Below, piece after piece: positions 3,797 through 5,206 of a stretch of DNA of 5,206 nt. Made by a program: the position numbers and the translations under genes. The stretch lies in NCBI GenBank assembly GCA_030615845.1, contig JAUWYM010000082.1, positions 1-5,206 on the forward strand, given 5' to 3'. The notes beneath the pieces were generated by a model that saw nothing but the letters and a program-made list of their open reading frames with translations, ran no database searches and had not been told where the DNA came from. Origin of the DNA: Thermoplasmatota archaeon. GTDB taxonomy: Archaea > Thermoplasmatota > E2 > DHVEG-1. How positions within the stretch are numbered: position 1 is the stretch's first letter; every line of letters begins with the position of its first letter.

Positions 3797-5206
3797 TTAT
3801 TCGTTTATACTCACATCCTTTAACCGTTCCAAGATAATTGGTTTATACTCATCATTCCATTCGTAGCCAATACCAATACGTTGCTCTTCTCTTGCAACCT
3901 TTACTGTTGTGCCAGAGCCAAGACACGGATCAAGAACCTTTTCCCCTGGAAAAGAAAACATTTTGATTAATCTACGAACCAAATCTTCAGGGGATTTAGC
4001 AGGATGGTCTTTTTCCTTTGCATTTTTATTGATACGAACACTTGGTATATCCCATAGCCCAGAGGAGTATGTTATCCATTCATCTTTTGTCAATCCTCCC
4101 CTGATTTTTACAGAAGGTGGCACTTCTCGTTTTCCTTCCTTCTTAAAGATAAAAACGTACTCTGTTGACGGGAGTATTCTATAATTGCCATCCATCCCCT
4201 CAAAACGAACCTGGGGGTTATCCTCCCACGGATCGTCTTTTTTCCAAATAACTTTATCAATGAGTTTTATATCTGTCACTTTTTTAAAGATGCTCTGTAG
4301 AAAACAACCCATAGGGAAAATCCCTTTCTCATCGAGATTAGGTATATCATTAACATTGATGCAAAGTCGTCCCCCAGGGCACAATACTCTCTTGCATTCT
4401 TTGAAAATCTCGCTCAAATTCGTTTTATATTCATCAAAATCCTTTGTTTCATACTCATTCCTAGCAAAATAATCAGGGGAAGTAATAATAAGGGGAACTG
4501 AATCATGCTTTAGTTCTTTCATTTTACAAGACGATTTAAAATAAATATTATCAAGAATGCTAATTTCCTTTTTTTTCTCTTCTATTTCTTTATTAAGGGT
4601 GTTATCCCATTCTTTTAATTCATCTAAAAATTCTATTGATTTATTCTCTGTTTGTTTTACAGACAACTCATGTTCTATTATCTGTTTTGCAAAATCAATC
4701 TGTATCTGTTGACGTTCTTTTATCTCCTGATTAAATCGTTCTAGCTGTTTTTCATCCCAGTCATCAAACTTGATAGCAAAAAGATCCTCGAACTTCTTCT
4801 GCAACTTATCTTTATTCATCAGTTTACAGATATGACGGCAATGAGTTTCAGGGATTTTTAGACTGTTGACTTGAGTCAACACCTTATCGGGTAGATCCAA
4901 AAGTTGTAATTTTCTTGCATAATCACTAAAATCTCCCCCATATTTCTTTGCAAGTTCCCGGGTTGAATACTTATATTTATCCTGCATATGCTTGTAATGT
5001 CTTGCCTCATCAATCGGGTTGTAGCCTTCACGTTCCTTGTTATCGATAAAGGATAGGTTTTCAGCGTCCTCATCTGAAAGCTTTAAAATACGAGATGGAA
5101 TCTCTAAATATTTGAGTCCATCAAATGCCATGTACCGCCGATGACCGCAGACAATCTCATATGATCTATCATCACCCTTCTGTTTGTTTGGTCTAAGTAT
5201 TACGGG
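3797..5206 (-). CDS. ParB-like domain fused to a Dam-like DNA methyltransferase, 5' end beyond the right edge
   Basis: The frame runs open to the right edge, so the ATG at 5131 is internal and 469 residues are visible. The N-terminal part is ParB-like: PVILRP (1-6), YEIVCGHRRYMAF (16-28, box II) and DNKEREGYNPIDEARHY (55-71, ParB box). An HTH-like segment, YSTRELAKKYGGDFSDYARK, covers 80-99. A charged, probably coiled-coil linker spans about 150-220. The C-terminal half is an amino-methyltransferase of the permuted beta type: motif IV as ITSPDYF (241-247), motif V region as PGGRLCINVND (277-287), then GLWDIPSV, DHPAKSPEDLVRR (400-412), and the AdoMet-binding motif I as DPCLGSGTT (426-434). 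Such enzymes methylate the exocyclic amino group of adenine or cytosine; ParB fusions of this type are common in phages and other mobile elements. Motif IV reads SPDY where SPPY is usual, so activity is uncertain. No restriction gene is visible, which suggests an orphan methyltransferase. It is the most upstream gene visible in the unit. Confidence 0.9.
   Translation of the reverse strand, partial: PVILRPNKQKGDDRSYEIVCGHRRYMAFDGLKYLEIPSRILKLSDEDAENLSFIDNKEREGYNPIDEARHYKHMQDKYKYSTRELAKKYGGDFSDYARKLQLLDLPDKVLTQVNSLKIPETHCRHICKLMNKDKLQKKFEDLFAIKFDDWDEKQLERFNQEIKERQQIQIDFAKQIIEHELSVKQTENKSIEFLDELKEWDNTLNKEIEEKKKEISILDNIYFKSSCKMKELKHDSVPLIITSPDYFARNEYETKDFDEYKTNLSEIFKECKRVLCPGGRLCINVNDIPNLDEKGIFPMGCFLQSIFKKVTDIKLIDKVIWKKDDPWEDNPQVRFEGMDGNYRILPSTEYVFIFKKEGKREVPPSVKIRGGLTKDEWITYSSGLWDIPSVRINKNAKEKDHPAKSPEDLVRRLIKMFSFPGEKVLDPCLGSGTTVKVAREEQRIGIGYEWNDEYKPIILERLKDVSINE

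Noticed and set aside
4876..5073. Minus-strand 65-aa frame inside the ParB-methyltransferase gene
   Set aside because: It overlaps the conserved ParB and HTH region in another frame and has no recognisable features.
5129..5131. ATG at 5131 as the start of the methyltransferase fusion
   Set aside because: The same frame continues to the right edge and encodes the ParB box II residues immediately before this Met (YEIVCGHRRYMAF), so the true start is outside the window.

Overview
The window is a fragment of an AT-rich, one-directional gene block: every supported gene reads on the minus strand (right to left), with short gaps or overlaps. No rRNA, tRNA, CRISPR array, transposase or convincing promoter or terminator was seen. 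Most starts have Shine-Dalgarno sequences (GAGGT, AAGGAG, GGAG), so a bacterial or archaeal host is expected, but nothing fixes the taxon. Gene content (a ParB-methyltransferase fusion, a DUF4326-like protein, two further ParB-like proteins and many tiny unknown ORFs) is typical of a phage, prophage or plasmid-like element. That is an inference from context; no structural, packaging or replication gene is visible.

Layout in transcription order, right to left. (1) 5206-3797: a ParB-like domain with HTH region, a charged coiled-coil-like linker and a Dam-like beta-type DNA methyltransferase; its N terminus lies beyond the right edge. (2) 3782-3526: a DUF4326-like protein whose well-placed start codon is one base out of frame with its conserved body. 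(3) 3508-2945 and 2939-2664: two closely spaced unknown proteins of 187 and 91 aa. (4) 2623-2510 and 2526-2221: a 37-aa charged peptide overlapping the start of a 101-aa unknown alpha/beta protein. (5) 2130-1900: a small basic protein with repeated HG-K elements, interrupted by a stop or a one-base frameshift. (6) 1842-370: a 490-aa ParB-like protein with a KorB/ParB-type HTH and a Cys-rich, probably zinc-binding, C-terminal half. (7) 363-247: an open frame of 38 sense codons with no start codon. (8) 244-1: the first 81 residues of a third, small ParB-like protein that leaves the left edge.

The functional theme is ParB-fold proteins, three in 5.2 kb, one joined to a methyltransferase and one to a zinc-finger-like region. 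Plausible roles are DNA modification, partition or regulation of a mobile element, but the sequence alone does not decide between them. A 16-bp perfect palindrome lies at the end of the zinc-finger ParB gene. A second theme is apparent one-base frame breaks in up to three small genes, which could be assembly errors or real decay.
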